The notes under the pieces were generated by a model. That model had not been told where the DNA came from. It searched no databases and was given only the letters and a program-made list of their open reading frames with translations. A program made the translations under genes and the position numbers. A stretch of 23,759 nucleotides of DNA from a virus. This document shows positions 15,871 to 22,781 of the stretch, piece after piece. The stretch spans positions 1-23,759 of the IMG/VR virus record IMGVR_UViG_3300030090_004523. The stretch is one strand, 5' to 3'. Numbering within the stretch: position 1 is the first letter of the stretch; every line of letters begins with the position of its first letter.

Positions 15871-16127
15871 TACTGTTGTTCTCCTCTAAAGTTATCTAAT
15901 TGTTTTATTATATTTTTTATTTCATCAAAGATTACACCTGTTTCATCATCAGATTCAAATGAACCTCTGTAATCTATTTTTTTCAAATCAAATTGAATTT
16001 TTTCTACTGCTTCCATAAAATTTGAAACCCAATCTTCTAACATTTCTTGTTTGAGATTTAAATTCCATATCACATAACAAGATGTTAAAAACAGTAAGGT
16101 TACAATTGTAAAAGATACTTCTAACAT
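15870..16127 (-). CDS. Small single-TM protein (85 aa)
   Basis: Residues about 4-23 form one hydrophobic helix (VSFTIVTLLFLTSCYVIWNL) and the rest is cytoplasmic and acidic. The C-terminal half contains SFESDDETGVIFDEIKNIIKQLD; the DDExG-F-x-x-I-K pattern recurs in short unnamed proteins of marine T4-like phages next to the late sigma gene, as I recall. It overlaps the stop of the HD gene and the start of the sigma gene by one base each (TAATG), so its translation is tied to both. No enzymatic motif is present. It might be a membrane-tethered partner of a replication or transcription protein, but this is a guess from position. Confidence 0.75.
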   Translation of the reverse strand: MLEVSFTIVTLLFLTSCYVIWNLNLKQEMLEDWVSNFMEAVEKIQFDLKKIDYRGSFESDDETGVIFDEIKNIIKQLDNFRGEQQ

Positions 16128-16903
16128 TACTTAGTTTCTCCAAAGAGTTCATCAAAAAGGTCTTGTGACTTAGAACTCAGTTTAGGTGATGGTTCAGATT
16201 TCTTCTCTCCGTTAACCGCTTTCTTCATATTCGTAGTAAGGTTTGTATTATAGTCTTCATCTGCTCGTTTCCATTCGTCACCTTCGATGTGTGTTGCCAT
16301 CATATCGGCTTGATGAAGTATGTATGCTATATTGGATTTCAACGCCCAATCAGGATTGTAACTAAGGTAGTAGGTTTTATTTGCTTCCTCATACAAACCA
16401 TCAGTTAAACGTAATCCGATATATTCCCATTGTGTCATTGGAATACCGAAGTGATTTAAAAGAAAAATAGCTCGGTCGGTAACAGACATATATTGAAGTT
16501 TCGGATTGTGTTTGAATATCTCACCTCTATTCTTACGATGCCATTCGGAGTCTTGTGGTATATAATAATCTTCATCTAAATCACCAACCTTACCTAAGTC
16601 GTGATGTAGGGCAGCGAAGATAAGTTCCTCATCGGTGAAGTTGATGGTGGCTCCATTTTTCTCCCACAGCTCTTTGATTTGAAGAGCTGAATCAACTACA
16701 TGCAACACATGCTCTACATAACCACCTACCATAGCATTGTGATAAGCTGCCTTACCACTGGCTGGTGCTACTGACATTCTATCTTCAAAGTAGACATACA
16801 TAGTCTTAAGCTTTTTTAATCTATCTCCTTCGAATGTATCTTCTATAAGTTTCATTAACTTATTCCAATTCTCTACTATTTGTTGTTCTGAAAGTTGTTT
16901 CAT
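16127..16903 (-). CDS. HD-domain phosphohydrolase (258 aa)
   Basis: HD proteins are metal-dependent phosphohydrolases acting on nucleotides, cyclic nucleotides or RNA ends. The signature is clear: GGYVEHVLHVVD around residues 60-72 supplies the first His, AALHHDLGKVGD has H100-H101-D102, and HQADMMATHIEGD near residue 200 gives the final Asp. The FKHNPKLQYM and WEYIGLRLTDG stretches lie between and fit the helical bundle. YhaM-type 3'-5' exoribonucleases have a similar C-terminal HD domain, but the OB-fold of YhaM is absent here. The ATG overlaps the previous stop (ATGA). A nucleotide-pool or RNA-end role is plausible; the substrate cannot be read from sequence. It sits between the modification-like cassette and the late sigma gene. 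Confidence 0.85.
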   Translation of the reverse strand: MKQLSEQQIVENWNKLMKLIEDTFEGDRLKKLKTMYVYFEDRMSVAPASGKAAYHNAMVGGYVEHVLHVVDSALQIKELWEKNGATINFTDEELIFAALHHDLGKVGDLDEDYYIPQDSEWHRKNRGEIFKHNPKLQYMSVTDRAIFLLNHFGIPMTQWEYIGLRLTDGLYEEANKTYYLSYNPDWALKSNIAYILHQADMMATHIEGDEWKRADEDYNTNLTTNMKKAVNGEKKSEPSPKLSSKSQDLFDELFGETK

Positions 16904-17220
16904 CTTATTCTCCTAAAAGTATTTTTTACTAATTTAAATGGATATCTTCCTGGCACATAGCCGTTTGTTTTTTTGTTCCAATTAAGCATTTCTTTTTTGA
17001 TTTTTTTACCCCAACCAATATATTCTAGTTCTTCTTTGGGTTGAAACTCCCACCATTGTGTTTCTATATCCTTAGCATCATTTAATATATTAAGCATCGC
17101 CACAGCTTTACTACCTATCTTACTTACTAAGTAAGCAGCATCTTCTTCGTTTGAAGCATAATATACTTCTTTATCTTCCTTAAAAGCCTCAGGTGTCCAA
17201 CTCACAATGTATGGTTTCAT
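16900..17220 (-). CDS. Hypothetical protein (106 aa)
   Basis: A 106-residue protein beginning MKPYIVSWTPEAFKEDKEVY. It has an N-terminal strand, a helix with AYLVSKIGSKAVAMLNIL (about 29-46), a Trp/Glu-rich middle (IETQWWEFQPKEELEYIGWG) and a basic C-terminus (PFKLVKNTFRRIR). No cysteine, metal or membrane motif is visible. Its ATG immediately follows the stop of the glycosyltransferase-like gene (TAAATG), and its stop overlaps the HD gene's ATG by four bases. An AGGAG just upstream of the HD start lies inside this gene. The tight packing makes it real; the function is unknown. Confidence 0.7.
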   Translation of the reverse strand: MKPYIVSWTPEAFKEDKEVYYASNEEDAAYLVSKIGSKAVAMLNILNDAKDIETQWWEFQPKEELEYIGWGKKIKKEMLNWNKKTNGYVPGRYPFKLVKNTFRRIR

Positions 17221-18558
17221 TTATCTAACCTCATAACCGCTTTTTGTTAATTTAATTGTTGGTTCTTCTCTAAGTCTATTTCTATAGATGTCAAAAGGTA
17301 TTCCTCTACCCCAACCAAGATAATCCATAATTTGTTCTTTAGTTACCGAGCCAACTTTGTGAATGTAATTTAATATTTTGTTATAACCATCTGTATCTTT
17401 TTTTACTTTTTTGAATTTCTCTTCCGCTCTTACAAAATGACTATTATACTTTTTTATAATATTTTCCCACGAGTTTTCTTTTCCTAATTCTATACACCTA
17501 TTGGAATATTCTTCTCTTAGATTTTCGTTATCTAACATCATATTCATCTTCTTTAGAAACTCTTCATCTTTATCAAAATAAATACCAGCATTCTCAGCAT
17601 ACTGTGAATAGTAGTCAGCATTGTAGAATATATAAGGTACACCAACTGCCATACCATCAGAAGCAGAGTTAGCCCAACCCGTATGGTGTGATTGTCCACA
17701 CACACCAACCCAACATTTAGATAACTCTGTAAAGTAACCTTGTCTATCAAATTTTTTATTGTAGATATACTCTCTATCTATTGAGTCTGATAAAGGAACC
17801 CATGCCGTAAAGTCTTTTCTCTGTTCCCATAATTTATCAATCTGTTGTAGAAACCAAGGATAACTTTTATAACTATTAGCCCTATGATTCCAAACTATTA
17901 TCTTTGGTTCTTTTTGTGGTTTCTTTCGTGGGCCTTCTACATTATCCCAACCACGTGGTAGTGGTTCTATCTTATCTTTCAATATCTCCACATCACTATC
18001 TGGCAAGCAAGTCGGTGCGTTCTCTATTATAGTATCTTTCACTGCTTGTGAGTTAACACCACAACTGTTCATAGACATCAAACCAGCATAGTGCTGTCTA
18101 AGTAAACTAGCTTCATAACCAGTAGTCTTTGGTATTTCTATATATGCATCGTAACCAAATATTACAGGTCTGCAGTTAGTCAAATTTCTAAAATGATTCT
18201 CCAACTGTAATGTATGTTCTGGCAAATATGTATATAAAAAATCCCAATCTTTAGTTTTGAAATCAGTTATTTTAGATAACTGATAAGTATCAAAATGTTG
18301 TCTCATCTCATTTGGATATGTAGGTTGTTTGTAGATAATCTGTTCAGTATTTTCATATTGAAAGCCTGGCATAATTTCAGGAGTTAATACTACAAAAAAT
18401 ATATCCGGCCTTAACTTTGTTAAATGTTTTAAAATGTTAGACATTATTATGTAGTAACTATCCTTAGTAAAATCTTTTTGAAAGGTTATATTAGGATAAA
18501 CTAAACATCTAAAAGGATATTCTCTATCCTCATCGGTATCTTGAAAGAAGTTGTTCAT
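17221..18558 (-). CDS. GT-B-type glycosyltransferase-like protein with C-terminal winged-helix-like tail (445 aa)
   Basis: The C-terminal half has the feel of a GT4-type nucleotide-sugar-binding domain: KIIVWNHRANSYKSYP near residue 220, HTGWANSASDGMAVGVPYIFYN near 285-306, then IYFDKDEEFLKKMNMMLDN and a short LGKENSWENIIKKY helix. The GMAVGVPxIF pattern is the usual donor-site loop. The N-terminal half holds another Rossmann-like half (LVYPNITFQ, IFFVVLTPEIMPG, DAYIEIPKTTG). The last about 55 residues (NKILNYIHKVGSVTKEQIMDYLGWG) look like a winged-helix or HTH DNA-binding domain, unusual for a carbohydrate enzyme and suggestive of DNA as the acceptor. It overlaps the upstream ParB-nuclease gene by one base. 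T4 alpha- and beta-glucosyltransferases modify hydroxymethylcytosine; this protein is not obviously either. Confidence 0.72.
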   Translation of the reverse strand: MNNFFQDTDEDREYPFRCLVYPNITFQKDFTKDSYYIIMSNILKHLTKLRPDIFFVVLTPEIMPGFQYENTEQIIYKQPTYPNEMRQHFDTYQLSKITDFKTKDWDFLYTYLPEHTLQLENHFRNLTNCRPVIFGYDAYIEIPKTTGYEASLLRQHYAGLMSMNSCGVNSQAVKDTIIENAPTCLPDSDVEILKDKIEPLPRGWDNVEGPRKKPQKEPKIIVWNHRANSYKSYPWFLQQIDKLWEQRKDFTAWVPLSDSIDREYIYNKKFDRQGYFTELSKCWVGVCGQSHHTGWANSASDGMAVGVPYIFYNADYYSQYAENAGIYFDKDEEFLKKMNMMLDNENLREEYSNRCIELGKENSWENIIKKYNSHFVRAEEKFKKVKKDTDGYNKILNYIHKVGSVTKEQIMDYLGWGRGIPFDIYRNRLREEPTIKLTKSGYEVR

Positions 18559-19826
18559 TATTTAATTTCGAGAGGATTTTTAGAATTTATAACTACTTTA
18601 CCACTTGACTTTTCATACCATTCTCCAACTAAAATTTTAGATGTTGGATTATGATATAAAGCAGGCAAACCCATTTTACAACCTCTCCATTTTCCACCGA
18701 CAGGTCTCCAATCTTCTTTTTTTACATATGCTAAAATTACTACTACTCTATCAACATTATCTTCATAACCAATAAATACTGTCCAAGCATCTCTTTCAGT
18801 ATCAGCGCCTGTTGAAAATTTGGTTAGAGAGGGGTTATCAGTAATTTTACTTGCTTTAATTTCCATAGAATCGAAAAACAGAGGAAAGAACCAATCTGGA
18901 TCATTTACTGATGTTGATGTTTCAACTTTTAAATTAGGGTTTACCATCTCTATACATTCCCCACCAATAATCATAAATTGGTCGGATACTAATCCACTTC
19001 TTGTTTTTGTTTCAAGTTTTGGGCCAGGTGTAATAATTTTCTTCTTACCATTGTGAGCCAATCCAATTTCTATTTTATCATGTTGATGAATATAATTTCT
19101 AACAGCAATACAAGTCATTAAAGCCATTTCTGTAGTATATATACTCTCAAAATCAGTATTTCCTTGATATTGTGGAGTATTAACTTTTTTTGGAGTTGGT
19201 GGAAATAACAAATCAAAAGCTTTTGAATATTTCATACCATCATCTATTTTTTTTAAATATGTCTGCCCCTGATTATGTTTACCAATTCTCCAAAGCTTTT
19301 TTATATAAGTCAAAGATTTATTAGAATCATCTTTCCATAAATAGTCATAAATTGATTCAATATTTATTTTATCTTTTCCTTTTACTAATCTCATTTTTTC
19401 ATGTACTAACTTTATCTGATTAAAAGTTCTAACTGCACTGTCTTTACGAACTCTTGAAGCTGCTTCCAACACTTGAATTGCATTTAAAGGATCGCTTAAA
19501 TCTAAGTCAGTTTCATATTCAGTAATCTTCATCCAATTATGATCTTCGCCGGTATCCTTATCAATACCATTATGAAAACTATCTCTTGTTTCTTTCTTCT
19601 CAAACCACCTAGTATGGCCAGAAACCACAGTTCCAGCAGGATAAGGACCATTTTTCTTTTTCAAAACTGATGGTGGATGTATTAAACCAACTCCATTGTC
19701 AATTGTTTCTGATATATGTTGCGTATCATACTCATTACTTTGCCAATCGTCATTCAATGCGTGTTTCTTTAGAGAATCTATATGTGCATATAAAACACCG
19801 TCTATAACTTTTGTTTCGTATTTCAT
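18558..19826 (-). CDS. ParB-like domain fused to a PD-(D/E)xK nuclease core (422 aa)
   Basis: The N-terminal part carries a ParB/sulfiredoxin-like motif: HPPSVLKKKNGPYPAGTVVSGHTRWFE, with G70-H71-T72-R73 at the position of the GHRR-type motif. A helical middle (about 120-220) contains RTFNQIKLVHEKMRLV and SLTYIKKLWRIGKHNQ, resembling an HTH. The C-terminus reads NDPDWFFPLFFDSMEIKASK with P310-D311 and E322-x-K324, the spacing of PD-(D/E)xK nucleases, followed by a DRVVVILAYVKKEDW strand-helix and KILVGEWYEK. A ParB fold plus a nuclease core in one chain suggests a site- or modification-aware DNA endonuclease, and its neighbours suggest it acts with the adjacent glycosyltransferase-like and DruA-like genes. 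The assignments rest on motifs only. It overlaps the next gene by one base. Confidence 0.72.
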   Translation of the reverse strand: MKYETKVIDGVLYAHIDSLKKHALNDDWQSNEYDTQHISETIDNGVGLIHPPSVLKKKNGPYPAGTVVSGHTRWFEKKETRDSFHNGIDKDTGEDHNWMKITEYETDLDLSDPLNAIQVLEAASRVRKDSAVRTFNQIKLVHEKMRLVKGKDKINIESIYDYLWKDDSNKSLTYIKKLWRIGKHNQGQTYLKKIDDGMKYSKAFDLLFPPTPKKVNTPQYQGNTDFESIYTTEMALMTCIAVRNYIHQHDKIEIGLAHNGKKKIITPGPKLETKTRSGLVSDQFMIIGGECIEMVNPNLKVETSTSVNDPDWFFPLFFDSMEIKASKITDNPSLTKFSTGADTERDAWTVFIGYEDNVDRVVVILAYVKKEDWRPVGGKWRGCKMGLPALYHNPTSKILVGEWYEKSSGKVVINSKNPLEIK

Positions 19827-19847
19827 TTATTATTTCCTAATTGTTAA

Positions 19848-21041
19848 TTATCTACCTACTTCTGATAGGTACATTTCTTTAGTTTCTTCCCAAGTCTTTC
19901 CTACGATATCTCCGTAGAAAAGTTTTTCAGGCTTCAATCTATTTTCGTCAAATAATTTACTGTATCTTCTGATAGCTTTAGGTTTCCACCAATTAATAAT
20001 GTAATCGCTATCATCACTATACTTTTTCTTCATCTTCAAATCTTTTTCTTCTATCTCTCCACGCAAAAACTCTCTACCATTTTCATATATGTCAGCGTAG
20101 AAGATACCTCTTTTAAATCCATGTTGGTAATCAGAACCCTTCACACCAACTGCTTTAAAAATCATATTAATTGTTTTTTGTTTCACACCTGTAGGAGGAC
20201 CGGCAACCCCTTCTTTTTGAGTAGTTTGTCTAAGGTACTCATCTTTTTGGTTTTCTTTCAACCACTGATGCCATACATCATAAGTGGAATCATCAGGCTT
20301 CAGTGCTATTCTACCTTTAGACTCACCAAGTGTTTTCCAAAGTGGAATACTGTTATACATTGAGTGTATGCCGTATAGGGATGTGGTTGATGCTCCTACT
20401 AAGGTCTGACCATAAGTCTCTTTCCAAGCATCTCTAACTACTGATGATGTTACGAAACAAGCCACCAACTTACCACCTAAGAAATTGAATCCCAATGGTT
20501 GAGCACAACATATCGTTGTACCTATGGAAGTATATTTAAGTTTACCATCTTTAAATTTATTTTCTTTTGTCCATCCAATATAGTTATCTCTGGCACCTAA
20601 TGAAGTAACATCTGAACCCATACAAACAATTCCTAATATTTTGCCAGTTACTTTATCTTTCAAATAAAACTTTAGGTTTCTGCCAGGGTTAGCAGTAAAC
20701 TCCATAGTGTGAATCAACCTACGAACTAATGTCCACTCTTCATTGTGTTTAGCATTACCTTGTTCTGTCATTTCTAAGTAAGGTTCTAATGCTTCGATTT
20801 CTTTTATGGTTTGTTCTTTATTATTTATATCAGTAGGTGTCCAAATAGACTTTTCTATCTTAGAGAACTGAGTTGCTTTCTGAGTCATAGAGTAAACATC
20901 AGCATTAAACTCTTGCCATTTCTTATATAGTGTTTGTTCTTGTACAGACATAGACTTTAGAAAGTCTAAGTTATCGATAAACTTCTTGCGTTCAGCTTCG
21001 AAGTCAAATTGTGGCTCGTCAAAAAAATTGTTAAAACCCAT
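19848..21041 (-). CDS. DUF4338 / DruA-like protein (397 aa)
   Basis: The central region matches my recollection of the DUF4338 family (DruA of the Druantia defence system). WTLVRRLIHTMEF is followed by LKFYLKDKVTGKILGIVCMG, LGARDNYIGW (R151-D152, G156-W157), FLGGKLVACFVTSSVVRDAWKETYG, and STTSLYGIHSMYNSIPLWKTLGESKG. Related proteins occur in marine T4-like phages; the fold may belong with GNAT/Mom-type acyltransferases, but that is my inference. The N-terminal 100 residues are helical (EAERKKFIDNLDFLKSMSVQ). An AGGA ribosome site precedes the ATG, and the gene follows the tRNA by 52 bases. In a phage this domain could modify DNA, scavenge a substrate or counter host defence. Two cysteines sit in TTICCAQPLG, but no clear catalytic triad is visible. 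Confidence 0.75.
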   Translation of the reverse strand: MGFNNFFDEPQFDFEAERKKFIDNLDFLKSMSVQEQTLYKKWQEFNADVYSMTQKATQFSKIEKSIWTPTDINNKEQTIKEIEALEPYLEMTEQGNAKHNEEWTLVRRLIHTMEFTANPGRNLKFYLKDKVTGKILGIVCMGSDVTSLGARDNYIGWTKENKFKDGKLKYTSIGTTICCAQPLGFNFLGGKLVACFVTSSVVRDAWKETYGQTLVGASTTSLYGIHSMYNSIPLWKTLGESKGRIALKPDDSTYDVWHQWLKENQKDEYLRQTTQKEGVAGPPTGVKQKTINMIFKAVGVKGSDYQHGFKRGIFYADIYENGREFLRGEIEEKDLKMKKKYSDDSDYIINWWKPKAIRRYSKLFDENRLKPEKLFYGDIVGKTWEETKEMYLSEVGR

Positions 21042-21093
21042 TTTAATTCCTGTTAATTTTCAATAGTTAAATAGCCTAGCTGGCCAAAAGTTG

Positions 21094-21165
21094 AGCGGAG
21101 GGTAGGAGTCGAACCTACATCTCTTCTTTGGAAAAGAAGTGTGTTTCCTATAACACTTCCCCCGC
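21094..21165 (-). tRNA. tRNA-Gly(UCC)
   Basis: A full cloverleaf folds on the minus strand. The acceptor stem pairs GCGGGGG with CCTCCGC including one G-U. The D-arm is GTGT/ACAC with GG in its loop. The anticodon stem is CTTCT/AGAAG around loop TTTCCAA (anticodon TCC, 21,130-21,132). The T-arm is GTAGG-TTCGACT-CCTAC. It reads GGA glycine codons. Positions 8-9 are A-A rather than the usual U-A, and the 3' CCA is not encoded (CAA follows the discriminator), so the host enzyme must add it. It lies between the acidic 77-residue gene and the DUF4338-like gene. Confidence 0.9.
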
Positions 21166-21206
21166 AATAATATATATATTTAAATTTCACCAAATACAAA
21201 TATTTT

Positions 21207-21239
21207 TTCAACAACCCACTAAACAAGTGGGTCGTTGAA
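21207..21239 (-). other. Strong hairpin spanning the stop codon of the acidic 77-aa gene
   Basis: A 13-bp stem with one G-U pair and a 7-base loop. On the minus strand TTCAACGACCCAC pairs with GTGGGTTGTTGAA, and the TAG stop lies in the loop and the first bases of the 3' arm. It is not followed by a U tract in the minus direction (AAAAATATTTG comes next), so it is unlikely to be a classical terminator. It may protect the mRNA 3' end or act as a processing site upstream of the tRNA. Confidence 0.6.
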
Positions 21240-21452
21240 TGTATCATAGTCTTCAGAATCGAAGGAAGAACTCTCATAGTACCCAGCAGGCACATCAAGT
21301 ACTTCATCCAACGAATCCATACCATCATCATAGTCTGATATCCCTGTGAGGGAATCATCAGGACCAATGACAGGTACATCAATGATTTTGTCAAGACCGA
21401 AGTCTTTGAGTTGATTATCATCTACGATGAAATCATTTACATCTATTTTCAT
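21219..21452 (-). CDS. Very acidic small protein (77 aa), possible DNA mimic
   Basis: This 77-residue protein has 19 Asp and 3 Glu against 3 Lys and no Arg or His, giving a net charge near -19. It starts MKIDVNDFIVDDNQ and ends TFNDPLV, with acidic residues spread along the whole length (SDYDDGMDSLDEVLD, FDSEDYD). No transmembrane, cysteine or repeat pattern is visible. An AAAGGAAAA-type ribosome site precedes the ATG, and the gene lies 18 bases downstream of the preceding gene's stop. Small acidic phage proteins such as Ocr and Arn imitate DNA to block host nucleases; this gene fits in size, charge and early location, but no homology is visible to me. It could also be a disordered regulatory partner. 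Confidence 0.75.
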   Translation of the reverse strand: MKIDVNDFIVDDNQLKDFGLDKIIDVPVIGPDDSLTGISDYDDGMDSLDEVLDVPAGYYESSSFDSEDYDTFNDPLV

Positions 21453-21470
21453 TTTCTGTTTTCCTTTACT

Positions 21471-21815
21471 TTAGTTGTTGTTTAAAACTTTGTTAAAAAA
21501 TTCATCTTTAGTAATACCAAGTCTACCTTTGGTGTTTCTACCCCAAGCATACTCATTCTTCAGTTGTTTGTTAGCCAACACTTTAGTCCAAAACTCAGTA
21601 GTTGGATTCTCACAAATAAACTCATAGTTTTTGAGAAATCTATCAACAGCACCTTTTCTGAAAAAGTACATTCTTTCATTTCTGAGATTCAGTGTAGTAG
21701 TGCTTAATTTCAAACCAAAATAACCAATCTCAGCTCTAACCATATGGGTAGTGCCGGTTTTTTTATTTACCCAATAAGTGTAGGTATTTTCATTTTTGAA
21801 TTTTCCGAAGTTCAT
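21471..21815 (-). CDS. Hypothetical basic protein with duplicated leader (114 aa)
   Basis: I place the start at ATG 21,815 (MNFGKFKNENTY), not at the in-frame ATG 21 bases upstream. AAAGGA precedes the later ATG, and the 58-base leader is shared with the gene at 22,703 at an identical distance from this ATG. The protein is basic, with an N-terminal YTYWVNKKTGTTHMVRAEIG segment, a beta-rich middle (LSTTTLNLRNERMYFFRKG), a helical VDRFLKNYEFICEN region, and a C-terminus of KGRLGITKDEFFNKVLNNN. No catalytic motif, transmembrane segment or metal site is visible. It lies between the 3'-phosphatase and the acidic 77-residue gene in the same direction. Unknown function. Confidence 0.7.
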   Translation of the reverse strand: MNFGKFKNENTYTYWVNKKTGTTHMVRAEIGYFGLKLSTTTLNLRNERMYFFRKGAVDRFLKNYEFICENPTTEFWTKVLANKQLKNEYAWGRNTKGRLGITKDEFFNKVLNNN

Positions 21816-21873
21816 TGTTTTTCCTTTATTTCTCATATGTAAAGCTACGAAGAATTTTGCTAATATACAAGGA
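21816..21873 (-). repeat. Promoter/leader module, copy A (direct repeat)
   Basis: Copy A of a two-copy element. The 34-base core (21,840-21,873) differs from copy B (22,728-22,761) at one position only. The following 24 bases to the ATG keep the same length and the same AAATAAAGGAA ribosome-site segment. Read in the direction of transcription, the core runs TCCTTGTATATTAGC and then AAAATTCTTCGTAGCTTTA. TATATTAG resembles a -10/-7 element. It lies between two genes with no coding, so it is probably an early or middle phage promoter plus leader. Confidence 0.7.
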
Positions 21874-21899
21874 TTATTTCTAGTTTTTTTGATCTTTTT

Positions 21900-22412
21900 T
21901 TAGAAATCACCTGGCGCTACCTGAAATGTATTTAGTCCTAAATCTCTCCACATTTTGACAACTTTATCTCTGTCATCTACAACAAGAAATACATCATCAA
22001 TATCTACAAAAGCATCTAACATTTTTCTTTTCAAAATTTCATCAGGTGCGAATCTCCAATTTGAAACTGCGGGATTACCGGCAGCTACAGGAAAATCATC
22101 CTTCTGATATTTGTCTGGTCTCATAACCAATAAGTCGTAAGGTACATCATTCCACTCTAACCATTCTTTTGTCCTATCAAACATTCTATCATTTCTGCCT
22201 GAAAATATAACAATCTTAAATCCATCTTGTTTGAACAACTGAGCCATTTTTATTACTGGCTCATTTGGTTCATCGAATGCTATATGGGCTGGATTGAAAA
22301 ACTCATTCCAATTCATCTTACCATTTTTACCCATTTTGAGTGCATGGTCTCTTCGTCTATCTATGTTAGCCAGAGTACCATCTAAATCGAATATGACTGT
22401 ATTTTTGTCCAT
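21900..22412 (-). CDS. HAD-family polynucleotide 3'-phosphatase (PseT-like phosphatase domain alone, 170 aa)
   Basis: The HAD signature is complete: motif I FDLDGTLA (D9 nucleophile, D11), motif II IFSGRND (Ser in SGR), the lysine helix PDEILKRKML, and motif IV VVDDRDKVVKMWRDLG. The end QVAPGDF and the DDRxxVVxMWRxxG stretch are close to the C-terminal phosphatase domain of T4 Pnk/PseT, which removes 3'-phosphates and 2',3'-cyclic phosphates from broken RNA or DNA. The N-terminal 5'-kinase half of PseT is missing; a kinase and a ligase could be elsewhere. The ATG is preceded by AGGGA, 11 bases upstream. The neighbouring tRNA and tmRNA suggest a role in healing RNA cut by host anticodon nucleases, which is known for PseT; here it is inference. 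Confidence 0.9.
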   Translation of the reverse strand: MDKNTVIFDLDGTLANIDRRRDHALKMGKNGKMNWNEFFNPAHIAFDEPNEPVIKMAQLFKQDGFKIVIFSGRNDRMFDRTKEWLEWNDVPYDLLVMRPDKYQKDDFPVAAGNPAVSNWRFAPDEILKRKMLDAFVDIDDVFLVVDDRDKVVKMWRDLGLNTFQVAPGDF

Positions 22413-22424
22413 TTGAATTATTCC

Positions 22425-22703
22425 CTATTTAAAAGGATTAACCATAGTTAAATCTGCTCCAACCCAACCTTTAGATTCAGAGTAAACCATTTTAAACCTA
22501 CGACCTAAACCACTAACATCCTTAGATACTCTAATGACATCGTAATTTTTGTTCCATTTATCACTGAACATTCTTTTCATAACTTTGGTGATATACCAAG
22601 ATTTGCTTGTATCGTCAGTAGTGACATGATCTGTAAAACTCATAGTTTTACCATTGACTTTATTTCTCATTAAAAACCTAAATGATTCCATTTTTAATCT
22701 CAT
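22425..22703 (-). CDS. Hypothetical basic protein with duplicated leader (92 aa)
   Basis: A 92-residue basic protein beginning MRLKMESFRFLMRNKVNGKT, with SKSWYITKVMKRMFSDKWN (about residues 33-51), a Val/Ser/Arg-rich middle (NYDVIRVSKDVSGLGRRF) and the end VGADLTMVNPFK. The ATG has AAAGGA upstream and is preceded by copy B of the shared 58-base leader. No metal, membrane or catalytic motif is visible. It ends 12 bases before the 3'-phosphatase ATG, so the two are likely co-transcribed. Alternating Lys/Arg residues and aromatic positions suggest possible nucleic-acid binding, but this is not a recognised family. Confidence 0.7.
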   Translation of the reverse strand: MRLKMESFRFLMRNKVNGKTMSFTDHVTTDDTSKSWYITKVMKRMFSDKWNKNYDVIRVSKDVSGLGRRFKMVYSESKGWVGADLTMVNPFK

Positions 22704-22761
22704 TGTAATTCCTTTATTTTTCTTACCTAAAGCTACGAAGAATTTTGCTAAGATACAAGGA
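22704..22761 (-). repeat. Promoter/leader module, copy B (direct repeat)
   Basis: Copy B of the element described at 21,816-21,873: 34-base core at 22,728-22,761 with one substitution (C for A in TATCTTAG versus TATATTAG on the minus strand), then a 24-base leader to the ATG of the 92-residue gene. Upstream of the core, TTTGAC lies 22 bases before TATCTTAG, a spacing slightly longer than the Bacteroidota -33/-7 pattern; copy A lacks the same upstream TTTG. Confidence 0.7.
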
Positions 22762-22781
22762 AAAGATCAAAAAAAGTCAAA

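Noticed and set aside
18558-19826. ParB as a partition protein of a plasmid-like prophage
   Set aside because: No ParA or parS is visible, and the C-terminal nuclease motif argues for an endonuclease role.
19848-21041. A Druantia defence system
   Set aside because: Only a DruA-like domain is present; DruE-type helicase and other members are absent, and the setting is a lytic phage operon.
21175-21206. ATATATATATTTAAAT upstream of the tRNA as another late promoter copy
   Set aside because: It lacks the ATATTTATATAT core and is probably simple AT-rich spacer.
21053-21421. A 122-codon minus-strand reading frame overlapping the tRNA
   Set aside because: It runs through the tRNA and most of the acidic gene in another frame, and its composition is not protein-like.
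21816-21836. Upstream ATG (MRNKGKT...) for the 114-residue gene
   Set aside because: It has no ribosome binding site, and the shared leader of the other copy aligns to the later ATG with identical spacing.
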